Shown in pieces: positions 45,464-53,631 of a stretch of 64,000 nucleotides of DNA. Position numbers and translations under genes: made by a program. Source of the stretch: Microcaldota archaeon (lineage in GTDB: Archaea > Micrarchaeota > Micrarchaeia > Norongarragalinales > UBA8480); NCBI GenBank assembly GCA_023247085.1, contig JAHFHC010000002.1:35683-99682 (forward strand), read 5' to 3'. The notes under the pieces are model-generated. The model was not told the DNA's origin. It was given only the letters and a program-made list of their open reading frames with translations, and did no database searches. Position 1 is the first letter of the stretch. Every line of letters starts with the position of its first letter.

Positions 45464-45890
45464 TTTAACTTATCTCCATATTGTTTGAAAAACTTCGGAA
45501 ACTGAGAATGAATATTCTTTGGCAAATTATCGAGCGTAAACCATTTTATTTCGTTGAACTTATGTGGCTCACCATTAGAAACTGTTTTTGGATCAACTAA
45601 ACACTTAAAGTAAAGCGCAATCCAATGTGTTTTCTTTCCCTCATGCTCGCGGTGTACATCGCCATAACCAAGAAATTCATGCTTCAAAACTTCTGTGCAA
45701 TACTCTTCCTTAATTTCTTGTTTTAACCGATCAATAATAGCGTCTCCAAACTCAACTGCACCGCCACCAATATCCCAATTGCCATGTTCATCGCGGCAAT
45801 TCTTGCTGCGTAACCCCATCAAAAAACGGCCATTCCCATCATGGCAAAAGAAAGAACTGTAACGCCTACATGATCAAAACCTTTTTGCAT
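45460..45890 (-). pseudogene. Nudix hydrolase copy broken by a one-base frameshift
   Basis: ATG 45890 begins MQKGFDHVGVTVLSF, matching KKGFDYVGVAIVYF of the intact neighbour. The frame then runs to a stop. One base shifted, the reading FCHDGNGRFLMGLRSKNCRDEHG-like continues unbroken to 45460; here only its first part is quoted. The break lies near 45850 in CTTTCTTTTGCC. It may be a true mutation, a sequencing error at a T-run, or programmed shifting. The intact part alone would be a 120-residue fragment starting MMGLRS. Confidence 0.7.
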
Positions 45891-45893
45891 AAG

Positions 45894-46748
45894 TCATTCC
45901 TTCTTTCTGTTCTCAATTAAAATTGCTAATTCTTTTTGTTCTTCACTGCTTAACTCCAATTCAATTGGCTTAATTCCACTTTTGTTGACTCTGCATGGCC
46001 AAGTTACAAAAATCCCATGTTTTGGTTCATAGTAAGAAACTGTAAGAACTTCGCCTTGCGCTGAAAGCAACGCTTCAACAAGCGTGCATATCTCACTAGC
46101 TGTACCATAAGTCGAAGCATTGTATTCGGATAAGTATGTGCTGAAAAAATTCCGGGTGTCATTGATAATTTTATTTTTGTTACTTACTGGTTCTGAAAAA
46201 ACTGGAATTCCGCGTTTGCCATGCTCACCAATGAAAGTAGCATCTATAGTTTTTGAGAAATTCTTTCTGTCATTCGAAATTAAGTACTTTAGTCGGTTAA
46301 CATCAAGCTGCCCGCCAAATCCAATAAAATTTCCGCTGTCAAGTCCAGTTAAATTTTGCGCCAGGTGAACAGTTCTATCGCAAGGAGTTGTAATTATTAT
46401 TATCTTGCAAGATTTCTTTGGTTTAATTTTAGAAAAAATATCTACAATTATAGGTTTGTTTAACGTCCACAAGCTACTGCCAGAAGGTGCGCCAAATGCC
46501 CCCGCAGTTATTACAATTATATCTGCATCATTTGCATTTTCGTATTTTCCAACTTGAATTTTATCCGCATTTTGCGGAAAACTTCCAATTAAGTCAAATT
46601 TTAGTCCTTCTGCTTTAGCTAAATTGCGATCTATTAGTGTCAATGCGTTTGTAGGTAGTTTAATTTGTAGGCAAAATGCGGTTGTACTGCCAACTCTTCC
46701 AATTCCAATAATTGCAATTTTTGTCATTTCAGTTTTCTCTTTTTTCAT
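45894..46748 (-). CDS. LDH/MDH-like dehydrogenase, atypical active site
   Basis: The protein has 284 residues. The NAD-binding turn is IAIIGIGRVGSTTAFCL; catalytic GEHGKRG (His) and LDVNRLKYLI (Asp, Arg) are conserved in LDH/MDH enzymes. The mobile loop (TAGAFGAPSGSSLWTLNKP) lacks the two Arg residues that usually bind and polarise the substrate, and the NPVD segment is TTPCD. It probably binds NAD but acts on an unusual substrate. The ATG at 46727 (MTKIAI) is an alternative start. Confidence 0.82.
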   Translation of the reverse strand: MKKEKTEMTKIAIIGIGRVGSTTAFCLQIKLPTNALTLIDRNLAKAEGLKFDLIGSFPQNADKIQVGKYENANDADIIVITAGAFGAPSGSSLWTLNKPIIVDIFSKIKPKKSCKIIIITTPCDRTVHLAQNLTGLDSGNFIGFGGQLDVNRLKYLISNDRKNFSKTIDATFIGEHGKRGIPVFSEPVSNKNKIINDTRNFFSTYLSEYNASTYGTASEICTLVEALLSAQGEVLTVSYYEPKHGIFVTWPCRVNKSGIKPIELELSSEEQKELAILIENRKKE

Positions 46749-46771
46749 AAAAGAAAGTAGCCCCGAGCGGA

Positions 46772-46832
46772 TTTTCGTTTCTCACAGGTTTTCTTTTCCG
46801 TGAGGCTTTTCTTTTATCAAAAGAAAAGGTTC
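46772..46832 (-). other. T-loop intron (59/60) of tRNA-Gln, hairpin family
   Basis: A 61-nt insertion within TTCGAA|T. Hairpin I: CTTTTCTTTT and AAAAGAAAAG, 46806-46828, with a 3-nt loop. Hairpin II: CTCAC plus GG paired with CC plus GTGAG, 46781-46804, with loop AAAAGAAAA on the RNA strand. It is the clearest example of the family. Confidence 0.85.
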
Positions 46833-46876
46833 TTCGAACCGCTGTCAATGGATTCAGAGTCCACTATCCTTGACCA

Positions 46877-46940
46877 TTGTCTAAAATTCTTTCTTTTACA
46901 CTGAAAGGCTTTTCTTTCTTTTAAGAAAGAAAAGGGTTTC
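46877..46940 (-). other. D-loop intron of tRNA-Gln, hairpin family
   Basis: A 64-nt insertion between the two halves of the D-loop. Hairpin I is CTTTTCTTTC with GAAAGAAAAG at 46909-46934 (10 bp). A second GAAAG-containing stem CTTTC/GAAAG with an AAAA loop follows, a variant of the shared design. Confidence 0.8.
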
Positions 46941-47060
46941 CTAGACGACGGGGCTATTTAGTATGTTTTTGGCCTGTTCAGTTTTAGAAGCTTTTCTCTA
47001 TAGGGTTATTTTCTTTGGTTTAGTTTTTTTGCGATTCTAAAAAGCGAAACCCTTATTAAT

Positions 47061-47088
47061 TTATCAGTTGATATATTTATCAAGTGAT
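47061..47088 (+). promoter_or_regulatory. Direct repeat upstream of the toxin-antitoxin pair
   Basis: TTATCAGTTGAT (47061-47072) and TTATCAAGTGAT (47077-47088) are two near-identical 12-base copies 16 bases apart, ending five bases before the antitoxin ATG. Operators in this place are the normal autoregulation sites of toxin-antitoxin operons. Confidence 0.5.
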
Positions 47089-47093
47089 TAATT

Positions 47094-47384
47094 ATGCAAA
47101 GAATGTTACTGGAATTTAGCCCGAAGAATCTTGATCGATACCCTAGGCTCGATACTGTGCTTATGGTTGAAAAAGAGTTGTTTAGATATAAAAGCGACAA
47201 GACTATTACTGAAATATGGAAATTGTTGCCGAAAAAAACCATGTGGACTACCTTTGTCACTATTCTTGATTACTTAGAGTATTCTGGCAAAATACATTTA
47301 GAAGAAGATAAAACCATCACCTGGATTTGGGATCCAGCCGGGGTTGCTTCGCTTAATATGAAAAAGAGGTTATTTATTGGATGA
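47094..47384 (+). CDS. Putative antitoxin, winged-helix-like
   Basis: This 96-residue protein is predicted helical with a wing-like end: TITEIWKLLPKKTMWTTFVTILDYLEYSGKI then HLEEDKTITWIWDP. This resembles small archaeal winged-helix antitoxins that precede RelE-type toxins. Its stop codon overlaps the toxin start (ATGA), and repeats lie just upstream. Confidence 0.65.
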   Translation: MQRMLLEFSPKNLDRYPRLDTVLMVEKELFRYKSDKTITEIWKLLPKKTMWTTFVTILDYLEYSGKIHLEEDKTITWIWDPAGVASLNMKKRLFIG

Positions 47385-47731
47385 GCGATAATCGCGTTAA
47401 ACACGTTGCTTTTGTAGATGAAAAACTTCTCGCTACGTTTTCTGAACTTAAAAGTGGAAAATTTGAAGAAAAGCAACTAGTTTCTTACATTGAACGAGCT
47501 ATTGATGATTTGAAGGAAAATCCACTAGTTGGCATAGTTGTTCCAATGAAACTTTGTCCTAGAGAATACATCGCTAAATTTAATGTGAATAACTTGCGAA
47601 AATATGATTTACCAAATGGCTGGCGACTCGTTTATACTTTGAAAGGAAATCAAGTGGAAATTATTTCAGTTATACTTGAATGGTTTAGCCATAAAGAATA
47701 CGAAAAACGTTTTGGTTACAGAGTAAGTTAA
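47381..47731 (+). CDS. RelE-superfamily toxin
   Basis: This 116-residue protein ends with the RelE/ParE-like pattern: NNLRKYDLPNGWRLVYTLKG, VEIISVILEWFSHKEYEKRFGY. Such toxins are typically ribosome-dependent mRNA nucleases. The final HKEYEKRFGY matches the archaeal RelE branch. Paired by overlap with the putative antitoxin. Confidence 0.8.
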   Translation: MSDNRVKHVAFVDEKLLATFSELKSGKFEEKQLVSYIERAIDDLKENPLVGIVVPMKLCPREYIAKFNVNNLRKYDLPNGWRLVYTLKGNQVEIISVILEWFSHKEYEKRFGYRVS

Positions 47732-47756
47732 CTTGAATTCCACTCAGTTAATGCGT

Positions 47757-48278
47757 TTACCAAGGCACTTTTTTTAGTTTCGTTGCATGGGCAATGCGGT
47801 TAAACAAAATGTGCAAAAAGAACGTGGCGACAACCACTAATAGGATATCTGTAAACACTAAGTTTACTTTAGTGTTGTAAACTGGATATGCGACAATAAG
47901 TGCGATTATTACGAATAGTATTTTATCCATAATTGTAGATTCTTGCCCGCTTTTCATTTTTCTTCTTCTTTTTACAAAGCTTCCAATTAAATCTCCAAGC
48001 ATTGCGCCTAGTGACAATAGAAATGCCGTTAATATTTTTTCATTAAGCGAGAGTTGCATGAACAATTGTGGGAAAATGGTTATGATTGCTATGCCGGTTA
48101 TTGTTCCACTTGTGACGCCAAATAAGAAGCCTATAATTGTTTTGTTTTCTCCAAATATACGTTGTTTATCTTGAAGCTCTTTGCCTAAGTCAATTGGGGT
48201 TCTGCCGTTGAATATCACTGGCGTGGCATTTGCTACGTAGGCGGGTAAAATGAACAGTAGTAAATCAATTATTTCCAT
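47757..48278 (-). CDS. carS: CDP-archaeol synthase
   Basis: This 173-residue multi-pass membrane enzyme activates digeranylgeranylglyceryl phosphate with CTP. The CarS signatures are LPAYVANATPVIF, PIDLGKELQDKQRIFGENKT and GAMLGDLIGSFVKRR; the last holds the polar Asp. With the geranylgeranyl reductase at 61 kb it forms the archaeal lipid core pathway of this window. Confidence 0.93.
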   Translation of the reverse strand: MEIIDLLLFILPAYVANATPVIFNGRTPIDLGKELQDKQRIFGENKTIIGFLFGVTSGTITGIAIITIFPQLFMQLSLNEKILTAFLLSLGAMLGDLIGSFVKRRRKMKSGQESTIMDKILFVIIALIVAYPVYNTKVNLVFTDILLVVVATFFLHILFNRIAHATKLKKVPW

Positions 48279-48339
48279 GCTAGGTTTAATATTGTGTCAC
48301 GTTTTATTAAAATCTACTTTTTCGGGAGGTTATGCGATA

Positions 48340-48501
48340 ATGACTACAATTAGTGATGAGATTATAAAAAACTGCAGGGAGTGCTTTTTCCAGCAAGGTT
48401 ATGGGGTTAAACTCATTGACCAAAAAGGAAATATACTAGTTTGTCCGCTTGATTCTAGCCATCGATATGCTATTGACGGTGGTTTGCTTAAAAGAGCTTA
48501 A
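48340..48501 (+). CDS. Small Cys-containing protein
   Basis: This 53-residue protein starts at MTTISDEIIKNCRECFFQQG. Two cysteines (CREC) and a later CPLDSSH are spaced like an incomplete zinc ribbon. GGGAGG lies eleven bases upstream as a ribosome site. No family recognised. Confidence 0.6.
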   Translation: MTTISDEIIKNCRECFFQQGYGVKLIDQKGNILVCPLDSSHRYAIDGGLLKRA

Positions 48502-48595
48502 TTTGCGTTTTTACGCTTTGTTTTTTTAATGCTTTGATTTTTTTTAGTTTTGTTTTCGTTTGTTTGAGTTTTTTGTTTTAGTTTAATGCAAGTTT

Positions 48596-49192
48596 ATGTT
48601 GAGTGTAAAAAATATGGATTTATTATCATTTGGAAAAAAATCAATTGAGCAAATAATGAAAGATGGGGCAAAAAATGAAGCCCAGCTCAAGCAACTTATA
48701 AGCGAGGCTTGCCAGCGTGGTGCAATGCATGCGAAGTTATTCGTAGATGCCCATGGGCCGGATAAAACGGCAACTGAAGATGTTTTAGTTGACCTCATTA
48801 GCCAAGTAACTAAAGAAAAAGGGGTTCTATACTGTAAAGGCGAAATTGAAAGTTCAATAGAGGCAAATGAACTATACACGGCGTTTTCTGAGATTGAAAT
48901 AGTGACTGTTAATTTCAATACTTTAGTTAACCTTGCGCTACGCTATGCTCCTGCGGGTGTTGAGATATTGGAGCCAGATAAGCTTTCTTTAAGCATGAAG
49001 GAGTGTCAGGATATATTGCTTGACGCTAGCCAAAGTTCACAAATGTATTCTAAGTTTATTCTAGAGAATTCAATGAATGAAGCGCAAAAAGTTGACTTCG
49101 CTGAAAGGATAAAACGCAAAGCAGAATATGGCGCAAAATTACGCGGCTCAAAGCAAATAGCAGAAGATGGTTCTCGCACTAAAAATCAATAA
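48596..49192 (+). CDS. Hypothetical protein, conserved-looking
   Basis: This 198-residue protein has an alternating alpha/beta core (residues 50-130) containing HAKLFVDAHGPDKTATEDVL and YTAFSEIEIVTVNFNTLVNL, with a charged helical C-terminus. ATG 48614 is an alternative start (MDLLSFG). Not recognised. The YRYAPAGVEILEP-type turn is suggestive of a small-molecule-binding domain but no more can be said. Confidence 0.6.
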   Translation: MLSVKNMDLLSFGKKSIEQIMKDGAKNEAQLKQLISEACQRGAMHAKLFVDAHGPDKTATEDVLVDLISQVTKEKGVLYCKGEIESSIEANELYTAFSEIEIVTVNFNTLVNLALRYAPAGVEILEPDKLSLSMKECQDILLDASQSSQMYSKFILENSMNEAQKVDFAERIKRKAEYGAKLRGSKQIAEDGSRTKNQ

Positions 49193-49246
49193 CTTATTTG
49201 TTCTTTTCTATTTTTTCTATTCTTTTGCTAAATGGCTTTTGTACTA

Positions 49247-49570
49247 TTAGCATAGTGGCAAGTGTAAATTCCACAAGCGTTTAAACGACTGGCCGTATAG
49301 TTTAGAGTTAGTGACGAAAACAACGTCTCCTGTTTTAGATAGCCTAAAGTGAGTTACATTTTCGGTTGGTTTAAAGTCGCGCATTTCTTCGATAAGCTTT
49401 GCGTATTGTTCGCGAAGCGAGTTTTTTACTTCTAGACTCTTTTCTCGCCTGCTCAATAGCTTCTCTTGTTTGCTTAACCTATGCTGTTCGTGAATGCCTT
49501 TGATAATTGCTTGAACCCTACACGGCAATTCATCATAACGCATTCGACTATTAGCTGGCGTTTCGACCAT
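49247..49570 (-). CDS. Hypothetical coiled-coil protein
   Basis: This 107-residue protein has a central heptad-like stretch (LSKQEKLLSRREKSLEVKNS) that suggests a coiled coil. It is followed by a short beta-like end (THFRLSKTGDVVFVTNSKLYG). No family recognised. The 178 bases downstream toward secD hold only A/T-rich sequence. Confidence 0.5.
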   Translation of the reverse strand: MVETPANSRMRYDELPCRVQAIIKGIHEQHRLSKQEKLLSRREKSLEVKNSLREQYAKLIEEMRDFKPTENVTHFRLSKTGDVVFVTNSKLYGQSFKRLWNLHLPLC

Positions 49571-49748
49571 TATAGTGCCCCCTGTGCTTTATAAGAATTT
49601 TCTGATTAATAAAGTAAAATGGCTATGTTTTAGTTAAAATAGAGAAAAAAAAGATTTTTTTTATCGCATTGTACTGCTTATTTGGCTTTTGAACAAATGT
49701 TTTGTTTTTGCAGTAAAGTGCCTTTAGCTGATGTTAGGCGTGCAAAAA

Positions 49749-51410
49749 TCATTTCTTGTACATTTCTTCAACTATTGCGCCAAAAGCGGGCCTTGTTATG
49801 AGAATGCCCACTAGTATTCCGATTATTGTAGCTAGTGCGAATCCGCTTATTTCCACTATTCCGGACAATAATAGCGGCATCATTGCAACTATTGCGACTC
49901 CGGCTGTTGTGAATATAATACTAAATGCTTTGCCTATTTTTTCGCGTAACCCGTATTCGGTTTCCTCTTCATCTTGTTTTTTCTTTGCAAGTACCTCGTC
50001 AGTGATTATCAGCTGGTCATCTACTCCTGTTCCGATAAGGGAAATGATTCCAGCCATTGCAGCTAAGTCTAAATTGCCAATTCTGCCAAGCACTGCTGTT
50101 AAAATCAGGATTTCAATTGAGTTTATCAACACAATCGGTATGCTTAGTTTGTAATCTTTATAGCGTAAAATAATGAGTAACGCAACAATTGCTATTGCTA
50201 ATAAAGTTGCAATTGCGCTGTACGTTAGGAATTGCCTGCCTAGGGCGGGTTCAATTGCAAATGAGCTGCCTACAAGCGCGCTTACTGGTAGCTTGCCTCC
50301 GCTGATAACACTTTTCAATTGCTTTATTTGTGTTAAAGCATAAGATTCTTGTTCTTTACTAGTTGCGCCAAGCGCTGTTCCTGTAATTGAATAAAATTGT
50401 GAAATGCTTCCACTTGCTAGCCCTTCTGATAATTGCGGGGCTGAAAGTAAGCCAATAGCGCGCCATTCGCTTATCTCGCCACGTATTGTTAACGGAACGA
50501 TATCAGCGTCTGTTTTAACAATTACTTTCTTAGTAGTGCTCGAATTAATTGTGTCAGTTGCCCCATTTGCACCTGCGGCGGCTTCAAATCCCGCGGTTTG
50601 TAATGTGGATTGTATTTTTGAAAGTGTGGATTGACTTACAATAACTGTTGTCTTATTACGTAACACTGCAGAAACCGCTGCTGTGTTGTTGCTAGTGGCG
50701 CTTGTGAGTTCATCGACAAAAATAAGCGCGATATCATTGCCTTCTTTTTTCAAAGCATCTGTTGCTTGCTTTTGGCTAAGTGCGTTGAGTTCACTTCTTT
50801 GTAAAATAATCGCTGCATTTTCTGGTCGGTCTAGAAACATGTATACTGGGTAACGTGCTTTTCCGCGGCCAGCTTCTGAAAATGCCTCAGCCCCCTGTCG
50901 AGTAACTGAAAAACTAAGTGACCAGCTTGGCGTACCCAGGCTTGCAGGTGTCCCTTCTCCATTTGGCCCACCAACAGCCACTACGCTTTCTCCACTAACC
51001 GCTTGTTTGCCATCGATAATCCCCTCGAACCGGCCTTGTTCTTGCAAGATTTTCTTTACATTAGCAATTGCAGATTCATCCGCATTTGGCACTTCTACAA
51101 GCACTTCTTTTGACCCAACTGGCCGTACAATTGCTTGTGACAAGCCATAACTATTAATGCGGGTTTTAAGCGTCTCTACAATTGAATCCATCGTATTAGC
51201 GTCGACATTTTTCTCCAATGAGACTGGAATGCGTACTCCTCCTATGAATTCAATGCCGAGTTTCGCGTCAAAAGTATACGGGTTAGCGTCAGCAAGAAAT
51301 AGCGCAAAAAATGACAATAGCACAGCTAAAATGAGTATTTGAATTTTGTAATTTTCAAGCAACTTTCTATAATTCATTTTGAATTCAATCTTCCTTTTAT
51401 TTTTTGTCAT
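49749..51410 (-). CDS. secD: Protein-export membrane protein SecD
   Basis: This 553-residue RND-type protein works with SecF to drive export. The N-terminal membrane helix is followed by the P1 domain (FDAKLGIEFIGGVRIPVSL), a large outer domain and five C-terminal helices. GLLSAPQLSEGLASGSISQF and GMIS-type LAAMAGIISLIGTGVDDQLIITDE are diagnostic. The ATG at 51377 (MNYRKLL) is the more typical start. It is transcribed after secF. Confidence 0.94.
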   Translation of the reverse strand: MTKNKRKIEFKMNYRKLLENYKIQILILAVLLSFFALFLADANPYTFDAKLGIEFIGGVRIPVSLEKNVDANTMDSIVETLKTRINSYGLSQAIVRPVGSKEVLVEVPNADESAIANVKKILQEQGRFEGIIDGKQAVSGESVVAVGGPNGEGTPASLGTPSWSLSFSVTRQGAEAFSEAGRGKARYPVYMFLDRPENAAIILQRSELNALSQKQATDALKKEGNDIALIFVDELTSATSNNTAAVSAVLRNKTTVIVSQSTLSKIQSTLQTAGFEAAAGANGATDTINSSTTKKVIVKTDADIVPLTIRGEISEWRAIGLLSAPQLSEGLASGSISQFYSITGTALGATSKEQESYALTQIKQLKSVISGGKLPVSALVGSSFAIEPALGRQFLTYSAIATLLAIAIVALLIILRYKDYKLSIPIVLINSIEILILTAVLGRIGNLDLAAMAGIISLIGTGVDDQLIITDEVLAKKKQDEEETEYGLREKIGKAFSIIFTTAGVAIVAMMPLLLSGIVEISGFALATIIGILVGILITRPAFGAIVEEMYKK

Positions 51411-51430
51411 TTATCTTTACTTTTCTTCAC

Positions 51431-52549
51431 TTATGTCATTTGTTTGGATTTCTTCTCAGCGTGATTCAATATCAACACTGCGTTTAAACACCACGTTGCA
51501 ACAAAGTCAACACAACTTCCAATAACCGCAACTATGCCTAATTCAAAGTAAACTGGAATTTGTAAATATAGTCCAGCAAGTGCAAGCACTGTAAATGCGC
51601 CTATTGAAGTTAAGTTCATCAACGCTCCAGTTTTAAATGCGCCAAATGCCCGCTTTGCTGGGGTATCTTCCTTGCGTTTTAACACGCGCATAGTTAACAT
51701 GACGTCAGTGTCAAGGGAAAACCCAATTAACATCAATAACCCTGCAATTGACGCTAGAGAAAGCGGAATACCAAATAAACTCATTATGCCAATTGTGATC
51801 ACGATGTCGTTCACTGCCCCGCTTATAACCGCTAAACTTGGAATAAGTGACCTAAACACTATGAAAACAACTATTGCTGACAGTAAAAATGAAAATAATA
51901 GAATCTCTTGTGACTTAACTAAGAAAAATTTGCTTAATGCTGGCCCAACTTCCCTAAACGAATAGCTCTTAATTGATATTTTACTTGAAATAGCAGAAAT
52001 TATCGCTTTTCTATAATCATCTTGACTAGCTCCAAATTTCTCAACAGCTAACTTAACTGCTACGTGGCCTTCGTTTCCAGCATATTCACTTTCAAGCGCC
52101 TTCAGTATATCCCGGCTAATTGAAACTACTTCTGCGTTCAATTCAGCTTGCTTCTCTAAATATGCCTTCACTTCGCCTGTATTTGTCGCTGTAGTTGCAT
52201 TAACTTCTAATTCGCGCAATTGAGTGTCTTTAATTTGTAATGCCTTTACTTTTTCTTCCAAGCCAACGAGTTTTTCATTTGACTCAACTTCAATTTCAAC
52301 CCCTGTTCCGCCTGGACTGGCAAAAGTGCGAATACTAGAAATTCGTGCAACTTTCTCAACAGCCGACTTTAGCTCAGCAATATCGACATGGTCATTTGTC
52401 TGTACACTGAGCAACACGCCTCCGCGTAAGTCAACTCCCTGCGGAATCCCTCTTACAAAAATAATTGCAAGTGCAGCTAAAAACAATACAATTGGTATAA
52501 CCGCAAGCCGCTTGTAGTTCTTCGACTCATACACATTTGGTAAATCCAT
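51431..52549 (-). CDS. secF: Protein-export membrane protein SecF
   Basis: The 372-residue partner of SecD. The first membrane helix is followed by GVDLRGGVLLSVQTND, a long outer region with a coiled-coil-like insertion (LVGLEEKVKALQIKDTQLRE), then helices including GAVNDIVITIGIMSLFGIPL and GLLMLIGFSLDTDVMLTMRVL. The archaeal order secF-secD with a 20-base gap is seen. Confidence 0.95.
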   Translation of the reverse strand: MDLPNVYESKNYKRLAVIPIVLFLAALAIIFVRGIPQGVDLRGGVLLSVQTNDHVDIAELKSAVEKVARISSIRTFASPGGTGVEIEVESNEKLVGLEEKVKALQIKDTQLRELEVNATTATNTGEVKAYLEKQAELNAEVVSISRDILKALESEYAGNEGHVAVKLAVEKFGASQDDYRKAIISAISSKISIKSYSFREVGPALSKFFLVKSQEILLFSFLLSAIVVFIVFRSLIPSLAVISGAVNDIVITIGIMSLFGIPLSLASIAGLLMLIGFSLDTDVMLTMRVLKRKEDTPAKRAFGAFKTGALMNLTSIGAFTVLALAGLYLQIPVYFELGIVAVIGSCVDFVATWCLNAVLILNHAEKKSKQMT

Positions 52550-52728
52550 AAATCTTTAACCGCTAAAACTTTAGAAAAAGCGCTATAATGCTTGTCCACT
52601 AAAAATTGAGCACGCTATGTATTTTAACCTTTTTGACTTATCCGGACAGAAAGTATAAAACTCGAACTGTTCCAAAAACCATAGCACTGCAGGGATAGCA
52701 AAGTTTGGTCAAATGCGCAGGACTTAAG

Positions 52729-52795
52729 CGAACCCTTTTCTTTTTTTTGAAAAAAGAAAAGTCTTCGAGCCCAAAAGAAAAAATGGTTCTCCGAA
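52729..52795 (+). other. Anticodon-loop intron of tRNA-Leu, hairpin family
   Basis: Hairpin I at 52735-52761: CTTTTCTTTTTT with AAAAAAGAAAAG (12 bp, 3-nt loop). Hairpin II at 52767-52789: GAGCC with GGTTC, whose loop contains AAAAGAAAAAA. Confidence 0.85.
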
Positions 52796-52826
52796 ATCCT
52801 GTCCCGTATGGGTTCGCCGGTTCAAA

Positions 52827-52890
52827 TCGGCTTTTCTTTTTGTAAAAAGAAAAGTCCGACGGAAAAGAAAAACTTCTTTCTTTTTGGAAA
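52827..52890 (+). other. T-loop intron of tRNA-Leu, hairpin family
   Basis: A 64-nt insertion at TTCAAA|T. Hairpin I at 52831-52854: CTTTTCTTTT with AAAAGAAAAG. A second tract GGAAAAGAAAAAC follows; here it is able to pair with TTTCTTTT (52877-52884) instead of being a free loop. Confidence 0.85.
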
Positions 52891-52960
52891 TCCGGCTCCC
52901 TGCACTTTTTTTCTAATTGAAAGTAACGTTTGTTAACCTAGATGTACTGTTTATAGTTAT

Positions 52961-53569
52961 ATGGAACCAAGTGTCCCTAAGTGGCTTGACCGGTCATTTA
53001 CTTTTTCTCCAGTTAGAAATTTCTTTGGCGCCTATTATAAAGTAGCGCCAGGTGCCTGGAGCCTCGCAGATGGAAAGCATAAATTCGCCGGCCATACCGT
53101 AGTAAAAGATAAAAAAATGGTTATTTTTGCTCCTACAAAGCTCAAGCGTGCCACGCACTTAGTTGCTTTTCCTGCTCCAGAACATTTTGAAGTGTTAAAA
53201 AATGCAGCAAAATTGCTAAGAGAAGGTGGGCCAGCTGAGCTTAATCCTGGTGCATTGGGTACGGTGGAGCTACGCTGCCCAATTGAGAGAAAAATTGCGC
53301 TGCTTAGTTTTGTGCAATCTCATTACTCAAGCAAAGTGATGCGCCGCAAGTGGATTAGTCGCTATGGTGGGTGGCGTACGCGTGCATTAAAACTTGCCAT
53401 TCAAATGGCTCACCGCGAGAATCGTACTTTGATAATTCGAGAGGGAAAAAAAGTCAGGCTAACGCCGAAATTAATAACGGATTTGGAAAGGGCATGCGAG
53501 GCACTGGGAGTAAAGCTTATCCGCGACTTTTCAGAAATGCGCGTTCCGCCTAAGCGCTTAACTTCGTAA
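52961..53569 (+). CDS. Hypothetical protein
   Basis: This 202-residue protein has a beta-rich first half (residues 15-75, WSLADGKHKFAGHTVV) and a basic helical second half with many Arg/Lys (RKWISRYGGWRTRALKLAIQ). The basic half could bind nucleic acid. I do not recognise a family. It lies downstream of tRNA-Leu and 62 bases before the kinase-like gene. Confidence 0.6.
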   Translation: MEPSVPKWLDRSFTFSPVRNFFGAYYKVAPGAWSLADGKHKFAGHTVVKDKKMVIFAPTKLKRATHLVAFPAPEHFEVLKNAAKLLREGGPAELNPGALGTVELRCPIERKIALLSFVQSHYSSKVMRRKWISRYGGWRTRALKLAIQMAHRENRTLIIREGKKVRLTPKLITDLERACEALGVKLIRDFSEMRVPPKRLTS

Positions 53570-53631
53570 CGCGTGATTAAACTACGCCGAGACGTTTTTA
53601 TTCCTTTTTTTAGTTAACCTTATGATACCTA

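Larger units (their letters stand above)
46758..46955 (-). tRNA. tRNA-Gln(CUG) with D-loop and T-loop introns
   Basis: Acceptor AGCCCCG/CGGGGCT, discriminator A, D-stem GTCT/GGAT, anticodon stem GTGGA/TCCAT with loop CTCTGAA (anticodon CTG), T-stem AGCGG/CCGCT. Two introns (64 nt in the D-loop, 61 nt at 59/60 in the T-loop) must be removed to leave a 73-nt tRNA. The anticodon loop itself is uninterrupted. CCA is not encoded. Confidence 0.9.
52689..52904 (+). tRNA. tRNA-Leu(UAA) with anticodon-loop and T-loop introns
   Basis: Acceptor GCAGGGA/TCCCTGC, discriminator A, D-arm beginning GC, anticodon stem CAGGA/TCCTG with anticodon TAA, a 14-nt class II variable arm (CCC/GGG), T-stem GCCGG/CCGGC. 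Removing introns of 67 nt (37/38) and 64 nt (59/60) leaves 85 nt. CCA is not encoded; a T-run follows. Confidence 0.92.
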
